27,381 nucleotides of DNA from DASXMR01 sp036495525 (GTDB taxonomy: Bacteria > Actinomycetota > Actinomycetes > Streptosporangiales > Streptosporangiaceae): the NCBI GenBank assembly GCA_036495525.1, contig DASXMR010000150.1, forward strand, positions 1-27,381, read 5' to 3'. The notes beneath the pieces were generated by a model. It saw only the letters and a list, made by a program, of their open reading frames with translations. It made no database searches and was not told where the DNA came from. Position numbers and translations under genes: made by a program. Positions within the stretch are counted from its first letter, which is position 1, and each line of letters begins with the position of its first letter. Positions 7,009 to 14,579 of this stretch are shown here, piece after piece.

Positions 7009-8498
7009 CCCTGGCTCAGCTTGCCGCTGGCGCTCGGCCCGGCGCGGCCGCGGAACAGGAAGGACAGCATCCCGTCAGCGTCCTGGCGCAGCCTGATCAC
7101 GCCGCCGGCGCAGCTGCCCTTGCCGGTGACGATCGACTGCCGCAGCCTGGCGGTGCGAGCTGCCGCTGACACCAGGCTGAGCCGCCCCTTGCAGGCAAGC
7201 CCGGTGCCCGAGTAGCTGATCTGCCCGGCGGACTGGCCGCCTGGCAGGCTGATCCTGACCGTCAGCACGACAGCCGGGCTGCCTTGGCTCACCTGGCCGG
7301 CCCACCGGCCGGCCAGCACCTGCGGGATCACGGCGGGCGACCCGGGACTGGTCGCATTGCCTGACGGCAGCGGCGAGGCCCGGGACGCGGCAGGGGAAGA
7401 TCCGGCTCGGACGCTGGCGGTGCCTGACCGGCCGACAGCCGGCGCGCCCCCGATGCGCTGCTGGCTGTCGCCGTTCTGCATGACGTGCACCAGGATGCTC
7501 ACCGCCAGCACGATCGCGATCGCGACGGCGGCCCATACCACGGTGATCGCGCGAGACCGGCCGACGGGCTGATGCCTGCCATGCTCACGGCCCGGCACCG
7601 GGCCTGCCCCCGGCCCGCTGACCTGGTGCGACGGTTGAGACTGCGGCTGTGTGAGCGGCTGCCTGGCTGGCTGATACCTGGCTGCCTGCCGCCCGGCCTG
7701 GCCGGCCAGCTCGTCGGCAGGCACTGTCAGCCGGCCGGCCTGACGCGCGCCAGCTGTCAGCAGCTCAGGCACGGCCAGCTCAGGCACAGGCAGCCCGAAG
7801 CCGTCGCCGAGCAGCTCGCTGACGACCGAGCGGGCATCCGGCCGGTCGTCAGCGGCCGGACTCAGGCAGCCGGCGGCGAGCTGGCGTAGCGGCTCGGGCA
7901 GCAGGCTGAGGTCAGCCGGCCCGGCCGGGGGCCGGCCTGCCGCGGCGAACACCATGGTCTGCGCCCAGGCCAGCATGTCAGCCGCCGGCGTGGCTGGCCC
8001 GTACGGCGGGGTGACGCCGAACTGGATCACCGTCGGCCCGGCCTGGCCGAGGACCAGGTGGCCCGGCCCGAAGCTGCCGTGCACGAGGCCGGCCTGATGC
8101 ACCGACGCCAGGCCGGTAGCCGCGCCAACGGCCGCTGCTGCCAGCTGGTCCTGGCTGCTGGCGCCGCCGGCCGCGACCGCCTCGGCCAGGGACTCGCCGG
8201 GCACGTGCTCGCTGACCAGGAACGCGAGGCCCGAGTCGTCGATGCCGGCGTCCAGGATCCGCGCCGCGCAGTAGGGCGGGACCTGCCGCGCCCCGGTCGC
8301 CTCCGCGGCGAAGCGGTCACGGGCCGCGGGGTTGACCGTCCAGTCACCGGGCACAAGCGTCACGGTGACCTCGGCACCGCCGGGAGAAAGGCCAAGGTAG
8401 GTCGGCCCGGCACCGGGCATTCCGGCGATGCGGCGAGCCAGCTGGTAGGGGCCGGCCTGCCCTGGATCGCCGGCCTCCAGCGCCGTGAGGTAGGGCAC
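7005..8498 (-). CDS. Membrane pseudokinase: Ser/Thr protein-kinase-like domain lacking catalytic residues, with extracellular sensor domain
   Basis: 497 aa from GTG 8498, chosen because LTALEAGDPGQAGPYQLARRI is the usual opening of actinomycete Ser/Thr kinases and GGAG lies upstream. The kinase fold spans ~17-232, but the active site is gone. The Gly-rich loop is GMPGAGPTYLG. The VAIK lysine is Thr47 (EVTVTLV). HRDLKPxN reads HGSFGPGH (140-147). DFG reads QFG (159-161). Structural marks remain: αC Glu66, DMLAWAQ (174-180), DDRPDARSV. A Gln/Pro/Arg-rich linker leads to one membrane segment (~317-338). A Ser/Ala linker then leads to an extracellular domain (~395-497) with LAGRWAGQVSQG and Cys436/Cys463, which may form a disulfide. 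It probably works as a scaffold or sensor rather than a kinase; partner unknown. Convergent with the monophosphatase gene, divergent from the DUF4193 gene. Confidence 0.85.
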   Translation of the reverse strand: MPYLTALEAGDPGQAGPYQLARRIAGMPGAGPTYLGLSPGGAEVTVTLVPGDWTVNPAARDRFAAEATGARQVPPYCAARILDAGIDDSGLAFLVSEHVPGESLAEAVAAGGASSQDQLAAAAVGAATGLASVHQAGLVHGSFGPGHLVLGQAGPTVIQFGVTPPYGPATPAADMLAWAQTMVFAAAGRPPAGPADLSLLPEPLRQLAAGCLSPAADDRPDARSVVSELLGDGFGLPVPELAVPELLTAGARQAGRLTVPADELAGQAGRQAARYQPARQPLTQPQSQPSHQVSGPGAGPVPGREHGRHQPVGRSRAITVVWAAVAIAIVLAVSILVHVMQNGDSQQRIGGAPAVGRSGTASVRAGSSPAASRASPLPSGNATSPGSPAVIPQVLAGRWAGQVSQGSPAVVLTVRISLPGGQSAGQISYSGTGLACKGRLSLVSAAARTARLRQSIVTGKGSCAGGVIRLRQDADGMLSFLFRGRAGPSASGKLSQG

Positions 8499-8515
8499 GC
8501 AGCTGCTCCGCTGAT

Positions 8516-8527
8516 CATGCAGGCATG
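8516..8527. promoter_or_regulatory. Short inverted repeat upstream of the pseudokinase
   Basis: CATGC-AG-GCATG is a perfect 5-bp inverted repeat 18 bases upstream of the GTG at 8498. It lies in a locally AT-richer stretch (8511-8560) of the 255-nt divergent region, where promoters for both genes must lie. No convincing -35/-10 pair could be picked. Confidence 0.2.
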
Positions 8528-8613
8528 GACATATGCGATTCGTACCATACGCACTTTGTGCCGCCCGCAGCTGACGATCGGCTAAGTTACCTGGGCGGAC
8601 GCGCGCTTTGCGA

Positions 8614-8642
8614 CACGCACGGGGGGAAGCGTGGCGTGCGTG
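8614..8642 (+). other. Leader hairpin in the pseudokinase/DUF4193 intergenic region
   Basis: CACGCAC (8614-8620) and GTGCGTG (8636-8642) are perfect complements around a 15-base loop that holds a GGGGGGAAG tract and a GTG at 8631 in frame with the DUF4193 gene. It could be a 5'-leader structure controlling access to that ribosome-binding site, or a chance pairing. Confidence 0.25.
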
Positions 8643-8753
8643 AGCCGCGCGGCCAGACCTGGCAGAATTCCCCGCCGGATTCGGGCACAACTGAGGCCCT
8701 CCGAGCGTTCTATCCGCGCGACAGGTCATGAGGATGGAGGGGTTAGAGCCAAC

Positions 8754-9053
8754 ATGGCTACCGACTACGACAGCCCGAGGAAGACAGACGACGAGCTAAG
8801 CGAAGACAGCCTGCAGGAACTTCAGGCACGCCGGATGGACAAGTCATCGACTGCGATTGACCTCGACCCGGACGACGTTGCCGAGTCGCTTGAGCTGCCG
8901 GGGGCAGACCTATCGAACGAGGAGCTCTCGTTCCGGGTGATCCCGCGCCAGGCCGACGAGTTCACCTGCTCCAGCTGCTTCCTGGTGCACCACCGCAGTC
9001 AGCTCGCCGACACTAAGAGCGGACAGCTGGTTTGCCGGGAGTGCGCCGCCTAG
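8754..9053 (+). CDS. DUF4193 family protein, zinc-ribbon-like
   Basis: 99 aa from ATG 8754, the start giving the family's typical MATDYD N-terminus; GGAGGGG lies ~11 nt upstream. The first half is acidic and probably disordered (TDDELSEDS, then DLDPDDVAESLELPGADL). The second half holds two CxxC pairs, Cys72/Cys75 (TCSSCF) and Cys94/Cys97 (VCRECAA), with His79 and His80 between them, suggesting one structural zinc site. The family is widespread in actinobacteria and of unknown function; small acidic proteins with a C-terminal zinc ribbon often bind the transcription machinery, but nothing here proves that. An in-frame GTG at 8631 behind GGGGGGAAG would add 41 basic residues. A strong GC hairpin follows the gene. 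Confidence 0.85.
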   Translation: MATDYDSPRKTDDELSEDSLQELQARRMDKSSTAIDLDPDDVAESLELPGADLSNEELSFRVIPRQADEFTCSSCFLVHHRSQLADTKSGQLVCRECAA

Positions 9054-9120
9054 CTGGCGCCCGTCGCGCGGACCCAGCCGCCTGAGCCGGGCCGATGCAA
9101 CGCCGCGCAAACCGGGCGCA

Positions 9121-9143
9121 GCCGCACGCCGCGAGCGTGCGGC
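9121..9143. terminator. GC-rich hairpin between convergent genes (probable bidirectional terminator)
   Basis: GCCGCACGC (9121-9129) and GCGTGCGGC (9135-9143) form a perfect 9-bp stem with a five-base loop, lying between the DUF4193 stop (9053) and the stop of the convergent TPR gene (9242). There is no T-tract, as is common for terminators in very high-GC actinomycetes. Confidence 0.55.
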
Positions 9144-9241
9144 GCCCCGGCGTGCCCGCGGCCGGCCGCCGGCCAGGCGCCTGCCCGGCCAGCCGGGCCG
9201 CTTACCCGGCCGCGCCAGCGCGGCGAGCAGCCCGGCAATAC

Positions 9242-10312
9242 TCAGGCGGCAGCCTGGCGCTCGCGCGCTGCCCGGCGCAGGATTGCGAACGACAGCAGCC
9301 TGGACCCGACGATCACGGCAATCGCCAGCGCCTCGAGCTCCGGCGCGAGCGCGCCGAGCATCCCGCCACCGACCGCATCAGCCAGTATCACCAGCCCGAC
9401 CGCCGTGAGCGAGCCGCCGGCCGCCACGGCGATGGCCCCGCCCACCCGCCGCCTGCGGACCATCCGGCCCAGGTGAGCCCTGGCCTGCGCGGGTAGCCGG
9501 CGCACCTGCCAGGCCCCGTAGCCACCCAACACGAGCAGCGCCGACGCCCCGACGATGGCCAGCGGCGGCCACGCCACGCTCAGCCCGACCCGCGCGTAGA
9601 CCACCACGATGACCGCCAGTGAGCATGCGTAGATGATCCGGGAGAGCACCCGCAGCAGCGCGACCTCCGTGTTGTGACCGAAGACGTGCACGCCGGGCGC
9701 AGCCCTGGCGGCCTGCAGGAAGTGACCGGCCGCCTGCGCGGTCTTCCGCTGCTTGAGGCTGATCCGGCCGAGCTCGTTCATCGCGCCCGAGTGCGCCGGG
9801 TCGATCGCCAGCGCCGTGACCTGGTGCGAGCGGGCCGAATCGGCGTCCCCGCTGGCCAGCGCCACCCGGCCGGCGGTGAACTGGACGTCGGGCTCGTCCG
9901 GCGCGATCGCCAGCGCGGCGCCGGCCGCATCGCTGGCCAGCGCCAGCTCTCGCGCTGCCATCGCCGCCTGGGCCACGCAGACCTGCGGACGCCAGGCCTC
10001 CGGCGCCAGGGCGCGGGCCTGCTTGGCCGCGGCGAGGGCCTCGCCAAGCTGACCCTGACCGATCAGCGCGGTGCTGGCCAGCCGGTGCGGCCAGTCGTCG
10101 GCCGGGTTCAGCGCGCTGGCCCGCCGCGCGGCCAGCACCGCGTCCACGTGCCGCCCGCTGCCCAGCAGGGCGCGGGCCAGCAGGCACCAGGCCCTTGGGT
10201 GCTCCGGGACCGCGGCGACCACCCGGCCGAGCAGCAGCGCGGCCTGGTCATGCCGGCCGACGTCGATCATCGCCGCCGCGCGGCCGACCTCGGCCTCGCT
10301 GCTGGTCGTCAC
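9242..10312 (-). CDS. Tetratricopeptide-repeat membrane protein
   Basis: 356 aa from GTG 10312, chosen because the first TPR helix (VGRAAAMIDVGRHDQAALLLGRVVAAVPEHPRAW) then follows a short leader. The frame stays open to 10477, overlapping the AAA+ gene, so a longer form is possible. Residues ~10-215 form about five to six TPR units with the expected Ala/Gly/Pro spacing (ALNPADDWPH, ALAPEAWRPQ, AIAPDEPDVQ, AIDPAHSGAMN). The C-terminal ~130 residues carry roughly four hydrophobic helices (IIYACSLAVIVVVYARVGL, LAIVGASALLVLGGYG and two more near the end), so the TPR domain is anchored at the membrane, probably facing the cytoplasm. TPRs bind proteins. The gene follows the TPR-AAA+ ATPase by 106 nt on the same strand, suggesting the two act together, possibly as adaptor and motor. 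Confidence 0.8.
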   Translation of the reverse strand: MTTSSEAEVGRAAAMIDVGRHDQAALLLGRVVAAVPEHPRAWCLLARALLGSGRHVDAVLAARRASALNPADDWPHRLASTALIGQGQLGEALAAAKQARALAPEAWRPQVCVAQAAMAARELALASDAAGAALAIAPDEPDVQFTAGRVALASGDADSARSHQVTALAIDPAHSGAMNELGRISLKQRKTAQAAGHFLQAARAAPGVHVFGHNTEVALLRVLSRIIYACSLAVIVVVYARVGLSVAWPPLAIVGASALLVLGGYGAWQVRRLPAQARAHLGRMVRRRRVGGAIAVAAGGSLTAVGLVILADAVGGGMLGALAPELEALAIAVIVGSRLLSFAILRRAARERQAAA

Positions 10313-10418
10313 CTGGCTGCCCCGGCCGTGGCCGAGGTAAGCCAGCCGGATCCGGCGCAGACCGCGGCTGCGGCGCGAGCCGGCCAGGGCGCTGGCGGGG
10401 CCGGGCGGTCCGGCCGGC

Positions 10419-11828
10419 TCACAGCAGCTTCCGCCTTCGCAGGTAACCGACGAGATCGTCATAGGCGCCGCCCTCATTGGCGAACAGCGCCACGTTGCGC
10501 GCCGTGTCGAGCCACGGCCCCACTGACGGCCGCACCTGCGCCGCGGCAGCGAGCAGGTCCTGCTGGCCGATCATGCGGATCTCGCCGCTCCGCGCGGAGT
10601 CGAGCAGGGCGAGCTCCGCCGCCGTCTCGCAGATATGGGCGATGTCGGCGCCGGAGTAGCCGTCCGTGATCGCGGCGAGGGCGGCAAGCTCGATGCCGGC
10701 CACCGGGCGCCCGGCGAGGTGATAACGGAACACTGCCTCGCGTGCGGCCGGGTCCGGTGGCAGCACAAGCAGGGTGCGGTCGAGCCTGCCCGGCCGGCGC
10801 AGCGCGCTGTCCACGTCCCACGGGTGGTTCGTGGCGGCCAGCAGGAAGACGCCCTCGTTGCCGCCAGAGATGTCGTCAAGCTCGAGCAGCAGCTGGTTCA
10901 CCGCCGTGCGCATCGGCGTGCTGCGCAGCTGGCTGCGTTTCTGGCCGATCGCGTCGACCTCGTCGAGGAAGAGCACGCACGGGGAGTTGCGGCGCGCGAT
11001 CGCGAACATCTCGTGGATATTGCGCTCGCTGCTGCCCACGTACATGTCGATGACGTCGGCGAACGACACGGCCATGAATCTCGCGCCCAGCTCGCCGGCC
11101 ACCGCGCGGGCGATGAATGTCTTGCCGCAGCCCGGCGGCCCGTAAAGGAGCAGCCCGCCGCGCAGGCTCTTGGCATAGAGGCGGCGCAACTCCGGATTGC
11201 GCATCGGGGCGAGAAAGGCCGCTTCGAGCCGCTGCTTGACGTCAGCCAGGCCGGCGACGTCGGCGAGCCGCAGGCCAGGCCGCTCCGCGTCGTAGGCTTG
11301 GCCGGCCGGCGCCGGGTCGGCCGGCGAGCCGGTCTCGGTCACGAACATGGGCGGGGCAACGCCCTGCAGGTCAGCTTCCGCCTCCGCCCAGTCGAAAGCC
11401 GCCCGATCGGCCTGGCCACCGGCCCGCTCTGCCGGGCCAGGCGCGGCCGGCCGGCTGTCCTGGCCGGCTGGCCCGGCGGCCGGCCCGGCTGGTGGCGCTT
11501 CCGTGCCCGGCGGCGAATCGCCGCCGGGCGGCGGCGCTGTGCCGGGCGGCGGCGCTGTGCCGGGCGGCGGCGCTGCATCGGGCGGCGGTCCGGCGGGGGA
11601 GGGCCCGGAGCCGTCCGCGCCGGGCGGCAATCCTGCCGTCCGCTGCAGGATGCTTAGCGCGTCGGCGTTGGCCGGGTCGGCCTGCAGCACCACGCCGATC
11701 TGCCGCACCGCCTCGTCGCGCTGCCCGCGGGCGCAGAGCATCCCAGCCAGGTGCACTCGCAGCGCCACGTCGTCAGGCATGGCCTCGACCGCCTTGAGCA
11801 AGCTGGCGATGACGGCATCTGATTCCAT
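10419..11828 (-). CDS. AAA+ ATPase of the FtsH/Cdc48-like class with N-terminal TPR-like helices
   Basis: 469 aa from ATG 11828 (an in-frame start at 11861 is possible). Residues 1-65 are TPR-like (LRVHLAGMLCARGQRDEAVRQIGVVLQADPANADAL). Residues ~68-135 are a Pro/Gly/Ala linker with tandem PPPGTA repeats. The AAA+ module runs from ~185. It has Walker A GPPGCGKT (230-237), a pore-loop-like DMYVGSSERN (261-270), Walker B VLFLDE (285-290), sensor-1 Asn334 in AATN, arginine-finger region RRPGRLDR (344-351) and YSGADIAHIC in the lid. The Tyr-Val-Gly pore loop resembles the aromatic-hydrophobic-Gly loop with which FtsH and p97-type rings pull polypeptides, so an unfoldase or remodeller is likely. 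No protease domain follows. The linked membrane TPR protein could tether it. Confidence 0.85.
   Translation of the reverse strand: MESDAVIASLLKAVEAMPDDVALRVHLAGMLCARGQRDEAVRQIGVVLQADPANADALSILQRTAGLPPGADGSGPSPAGPPPDAAPPPGTAPPPGTAPPPGGDSPPGTEAPPAGPAAGPAGQDSRPAAPGPAERAGGQADRAAFDWAEAEADLQGVAPPMFVTETGSPADPAPAGQAYDAERPGLRLADVAGLADVKQRLEAAFLAPMRNPELRRLYAKSLRGGLLLYGPPGCGKTFIARAVAGELGARFMAVSFADVIDMYVGSSERNIHEMFAIARRNSPCVLFLDEVDAIGQKRSQLRSTPMRTAVNQLLLELDDISGGNEGVFLLAATNHPWDVDSALRRPGRLDRTLLVLPPDPAAREAVFRYHLAGRPVAGIELAALAAITDGYSGADIAHICETAAELALLDSARSGEIRMIGQQDLLAAAAQVRPSVGPWLDTARNVALFANEGGAYDDLVGYLRRRKLL
11523..11588. repeat. 18-bp tandem repeat inside the AAA+ gene
   Basis: GCCGGGCGGCGGCGCTGT occurs at 11523-11540 and 11541-11558 exactly, at 11559-11576 with one change, and as a partial fourth copy to 11588. 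It is in frame and encodes a repeated Pro-Pro-Pro-Gly-Thr-Ala hexapeptide in the linker, so copy-number change would alter linker length without shifting the frame. Confidence 0.9.
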
Positions 11829-11949
11829 CCGGAGGCCACCCTGGTCCCGAAGTCTGGGCATTTTCCGGATGATTTTATGTTCATCTGCCCGCCGCCGTGC
11901 CGCAAAGCCGGCGAGCCGTGCCAGACGGTGACCGTGAGTAGTCAGCCCC

Positions 11950-11979
11950 GGCCGGTGCGGCCGCGGATCGGCACTGGCC
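11950..11979 (-). terminator. Possible terminator hairpin after the carboxylesterase gene
   Basis: GGCCGGTGC (11950-11958) pairs with GCACTGGCC (11971-11979) with one G-T wobble around a 12-base loop, 48 nt past the esterase stop and 121 nt before the AAA+ start on the same strand. It is GC-rich without a T-tract, and hairpins of this strength arise by chance in such DNA. Confidence 0.3.
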
Positions 11980-12026
11980 GTGCCCGGCCTCGCGGCAGCG
12001 GCCTGGTGAGTTTCGGCCGGCGCCGG

Positions 12027-13505
12027 TCAGCCGGCCAGCCAGCTCTTCCGCTCGTCGGCACGCGGGTCGAGCTGGACCGCGCAGTCGCCGCTGCCGAAGA
12101 CCATCACCGGGTAGCTCTGGTCGAAAGCGGGCCAGCCGGGGTCGCCGTCGCGGGCGAAGCTGATCCAGGCGGCGTGCATCAGGTCAGCGAGCTGCTGCGG
12201 CGCGTCGGCGCCCAGGGCAGGCTCCGCATCGGGGGCGGCGAGGTTGTCGAAGACGAACGGGATCTCCAGCGAATGGCACGCGCCCAGGCCCGCCTGCGGA
12301 CTGCGCCAGGCGAACTCGTAGAGGTAAGTCGGGGCCGGCCCGGCAGCCCTTGCCTGCGCGATGGCCAGCGCCGGCATCCGGAAGTACTGGTCAGTCAGGA
12401 TCGCGGCCAGCACGTCGCCTGCCTCGGCGCCCGGCCGGTTGCGCTGGTACAGGCTGGCCGTGGCAGGGCTGATCCGCAGGCCGCCGAGCAGGGCAGCCAG
12501 CACCTCGTCGGTGATCAGGGCGGCCGCGCCGGTCGGCACCAGGAACAGCCGCATCTCCTCGGTCGTGGTACCGGTCAGCAGCGGAAGGCCGGACCCGGCC
12601 CCGGCGGCGATGGCGGTGAGCGGGTGCTCGGGAACCACGTCGCCGTCGATCACCGGGATGAACGGCATCGAGCTGGCCACGATGCTGGCGCCGAATCTGG
12701 CCGGGTCGGGCTGCGCGGAGAGCGCGTCGCGCACCGCGGCCTGAGCGGCGATCAGCGCAGGGCGGCTGACGCCCGCCAGGCTCTCCCTGGTCGGGTCGAG
12801 CCCGAGCACCAGGCCGAGTTCCTTGGCCACCAGCGCGGCGTCGGCCGGGTCGGCGGCTGCCTGCGCGGCGCCGCTCTGCGTGATGGCCTTCGCGAACAGG
12901 CCGCTGGCGCGCGGCATCGCCAGCAGCGTCGCGATGCTCATGGCGCCGGCCGACTCGCCGACCACCGTCACGTTGGCAGGATCGCCGCCGAAAGCCGCGA
13001 TGTTGTCGCGCACCCATTCCAGCGCGGCCACCTGGTCGAGCAGGCCGCGGTTGGGCGGCGCGTCAGGCAGCAGCGCGAACCCGTCGACGCCGAGCCGGTA
13101 ATTGATGCTGACCAGCACCACGCCGTCGCGGGCGAACGCGTGCCCGTCGTAGCTGCCCACCGCCGAGTTGCCATTGGCGAAGGCGCCGCCGTGGATCCAC
13201 ACCATGACCGGCAGGCCAGCGGCACCTGGGTCGGGGGTCCACACGTTGAGGGTCAGCCATTCGTCGCCGTCGATGTCCGGCTCGGGCAGCAGTACGTCGA
13301 ACGGCGGCGGGTACGACGGCTTCGGCGGGGTCGCGCTGAACGCGCTGGCGTCTCTTACCCCGGTCCACGGCTGCGGCGGAGCGGGCGCCGCGAAGCGCAG
13401 CTGACCGGTCGGGCTGGCCGCGTACGGGATGCCGAGAAAGCTGCTGACGCCATCGCGGACCTGGCCGCGGACCAGGCCGTGCGACGCGGCGACGGTGGGT
13501 GTCAT
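12027..13505 (-). CDS. Type-B carboxylesterase / lipase (para-nitrobenzyl esterase-like)
   Basis: 492 aa, ATG start. This is an α/β-hydrolase of the carboxylesterase-B family. GIPYAASPTGQLRFAAP (25-41) is the family opening. The oxyanion-hole loop is IHGGAF (~104-109). The nucleophile elbow GESAGAMS (183-190) has catalytic Ser185. An acidic residue lies in TGTTTEEMRLF, and the likely catalytic His is in ACHSLEIPFVFDNL near the C-terminus. No signal peptide is seen, so it is probably cytoplasmic. The family hydrolyses carboxyl esters of many kinds and the natural substrate is unknown. Length is normal. It starts 58 nt downstream of the broken integrase gene on the same strand. The ribosome-binding site is weak. 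Confidence 0.9.
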   Translation of the reverse strand: MTPTVAASHGLVRGQVRDGVSSFLGIPYAASPTGQLRFAAPAPPQPWTGVRDASAFSATPPKPSYPPPFDVLLPEPDIDGDEWLTLNVWTPDPGAAGLPVMVWIHGGAFANGNSAVGSYDGHAFARDGVVLVSINYRLGVDGFALLPDAPPNRGLLDQVAALEWVRDNIAAFGGDPANVTVVGESAGAMSIATLLAMPRASGLFAKAITQSGAAQAAADPADAALVAKELGLVLGLDPTRESLAGVSRPALIAAQAAVRDALSAQPDPARFGASIVASSMPFIPVIDGDVVPEHPLTAIAAGAGSGLPLLTGTTTEEMRLFLVPTGAAALITDEVLAALLGGLRISPATASLYQRNRPGAEAGDVLAAILTDQYFRMPALAIAQARAAGPAPTYLYEFAWRSPQAGLGACHSLEIPFVFDNLAAPDAEPALGADAPQQLADLMHAAWISFARDGDPGWPAFDQSYPVMVFGSGDCAVQLDPRADERKSWLAG

Positions 13506-13563
13506 GGCCGAACTCTGTCATGGCCGCCGCTGGCTAGCCAGACCTGTAACGGCAGGCGCTCGG

Positions 13564-14430
13564 CTACCTGGCCAGCTGCAGCTGATGCAGCGTCCAGCCG
13601 CGGCCGGAAGGGTCGAGCGGCCGGGTGCGCGCGATGAAGATCTCCGCCGCGCGCCGGTAGGACATGCGCGCGCGCCTGGTGATCGGGCAGATGTCCGGCC
13701 CGGTGGTGCCGGCCCTGGCGCGCCGCCCGGTGAGGAACACCGGCCCGGCCGGCCGGCCGGCCAGCAGCCAGCTCAGCAGCTCGGTGGTCTCGTGCTGCCA
13801 GCACAGCCAGCTCGCCTCGCCGCCGCCGGGGATGGCCGGCGGCCGGAACGCCAGGCCGCGGTCGGCGGCGAGGTCAACTCTGCCGGCGTCCAGCGCCAGC
13901 ACGTCCTCGGCTCGCGCACCGGTGTCGTAGAGCACCCGCCAGAACGCCTGCTCGCGCAGTCCGGCACCGGACCGGAATAGCTGGTCCACCTGGCTCGCGG
14001 TGAGCGGCGCCAGGGCCGGAGCGTGGCCAGCCGAGCCGCGCAGCCCGGACGCCGGGTCGGTGCGGATCCAGCCCTGGTCGCGCCACCAGTCGATCGCGCT
14101 GCGCAGCGCTGACAGCTCCCGGCTGACCGTGCGCTGGTCAGCCGAGCAGATCCGCTCGGTGAGCGCCGCGCGTAGCCGCCCGGCGGTGCCCTGGTCGTCG
14201 AGCAGCGCCAGCGGCAGCACCGGCGGGGCTGCGCCGCGGCGCAGCGTGCCCCGCGGCGGTGGCAGGCCGGCCAGCGCCCACGCCCAGCTGGTCAGCGAGA
14301 TGCGGTAGACCCGGCGGGAGGCGTGCCCCAGCGACGCCCCGGCCAGGAAGCACTCCACCGCCACCGCGTATTCGACCGGCGGTGGCTGCAGTTCCGCCCG
14401 CGCCTGGACGGCTGGCGACCTGTCCTTCAT
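13564..14430 (-). pseudogene. Truncated tyrosine recombinase / phage-type integrase
   Basis: 288 aa from ATG 14430, preceded by GGAGGAAGC. The N-terminal core-binding domain (~20-120) has ASRRVYRISLTSWAWALAG and TVSRELSALRSAIDWW. The catalytic domain begins with FWRVLYDTGARAEDVLALD, giving the box I Arg173. RARMSYRRAAEIF precedes the box II region, but GWTLHQL is followed by Gln-Leu-Ala-Arg and a stop. The usual H-x-x-R is therefore HQLQ (His282, Gln285), and about 50 residues holding the second His and the nucleophilic Tyr are missing. No continuation was found in the other two frames of the next 60 bases. The protein should be unable to cut DNA. The broken end lies in the palindrome CAGCTGCAGCTG (13573-13584). 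It could be a remnant of an integrated element or an inactive DNA-binding derivative. Confidence 0.8.
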
Positions 14431-14579
14431 GCTTCCTCCGCTGCAGCGTTAAGCGTCAGCATAACCCACTACGGCGCGGCATTTACTGCGGCAAGAAGCA
14501 GGTCAGCGCCGTGCAGTTGCACATAAGCATATCGCTGGCGAATTTGCTGCCGGGCTGTTGCCGTGACATTTTGATTAAT
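14431..14579. other. AT-rich divergent intergenic patch
   Basis: This gap between the truncated integrase and the MFS gene is far richer in A+T than the rest of the window: 14521-14580 is about 47% GC by direct count. It must carry the promoters of both genes. An inverted repeat ACATT-TTGATT-AATGT lies at 14566-14581, touching the proposed GTG start of the MFS gene, and is an operator candidate. Confidence 0.5.

Noticed and set aside
10313..10477. Longer N-terminus for the TPR membrane protein overlapping the AAA+ gene
   Set aside because: The extra residues are Gly/Pro/Arg-rich and precede a GTG that places the first TPR helix at the expected distance.
13502..13804. Frameshifted continuation of the integrase in a neighbouring minus-strand frame
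   Set aside because: The residues after the break in that frame (GQVAERLPLQVWLASGG) do not match the expected box II/III and tyrosine region, so it is not a simple frameshift.
14259..14579. Upstream extension of the MFS exporter reading frame
   Set aside because: It is antisense to the integrase gene, has no membrane or conserved sequence, and crosses the AT-rich intergenic patch; the MFS homology begins only after ~14690.
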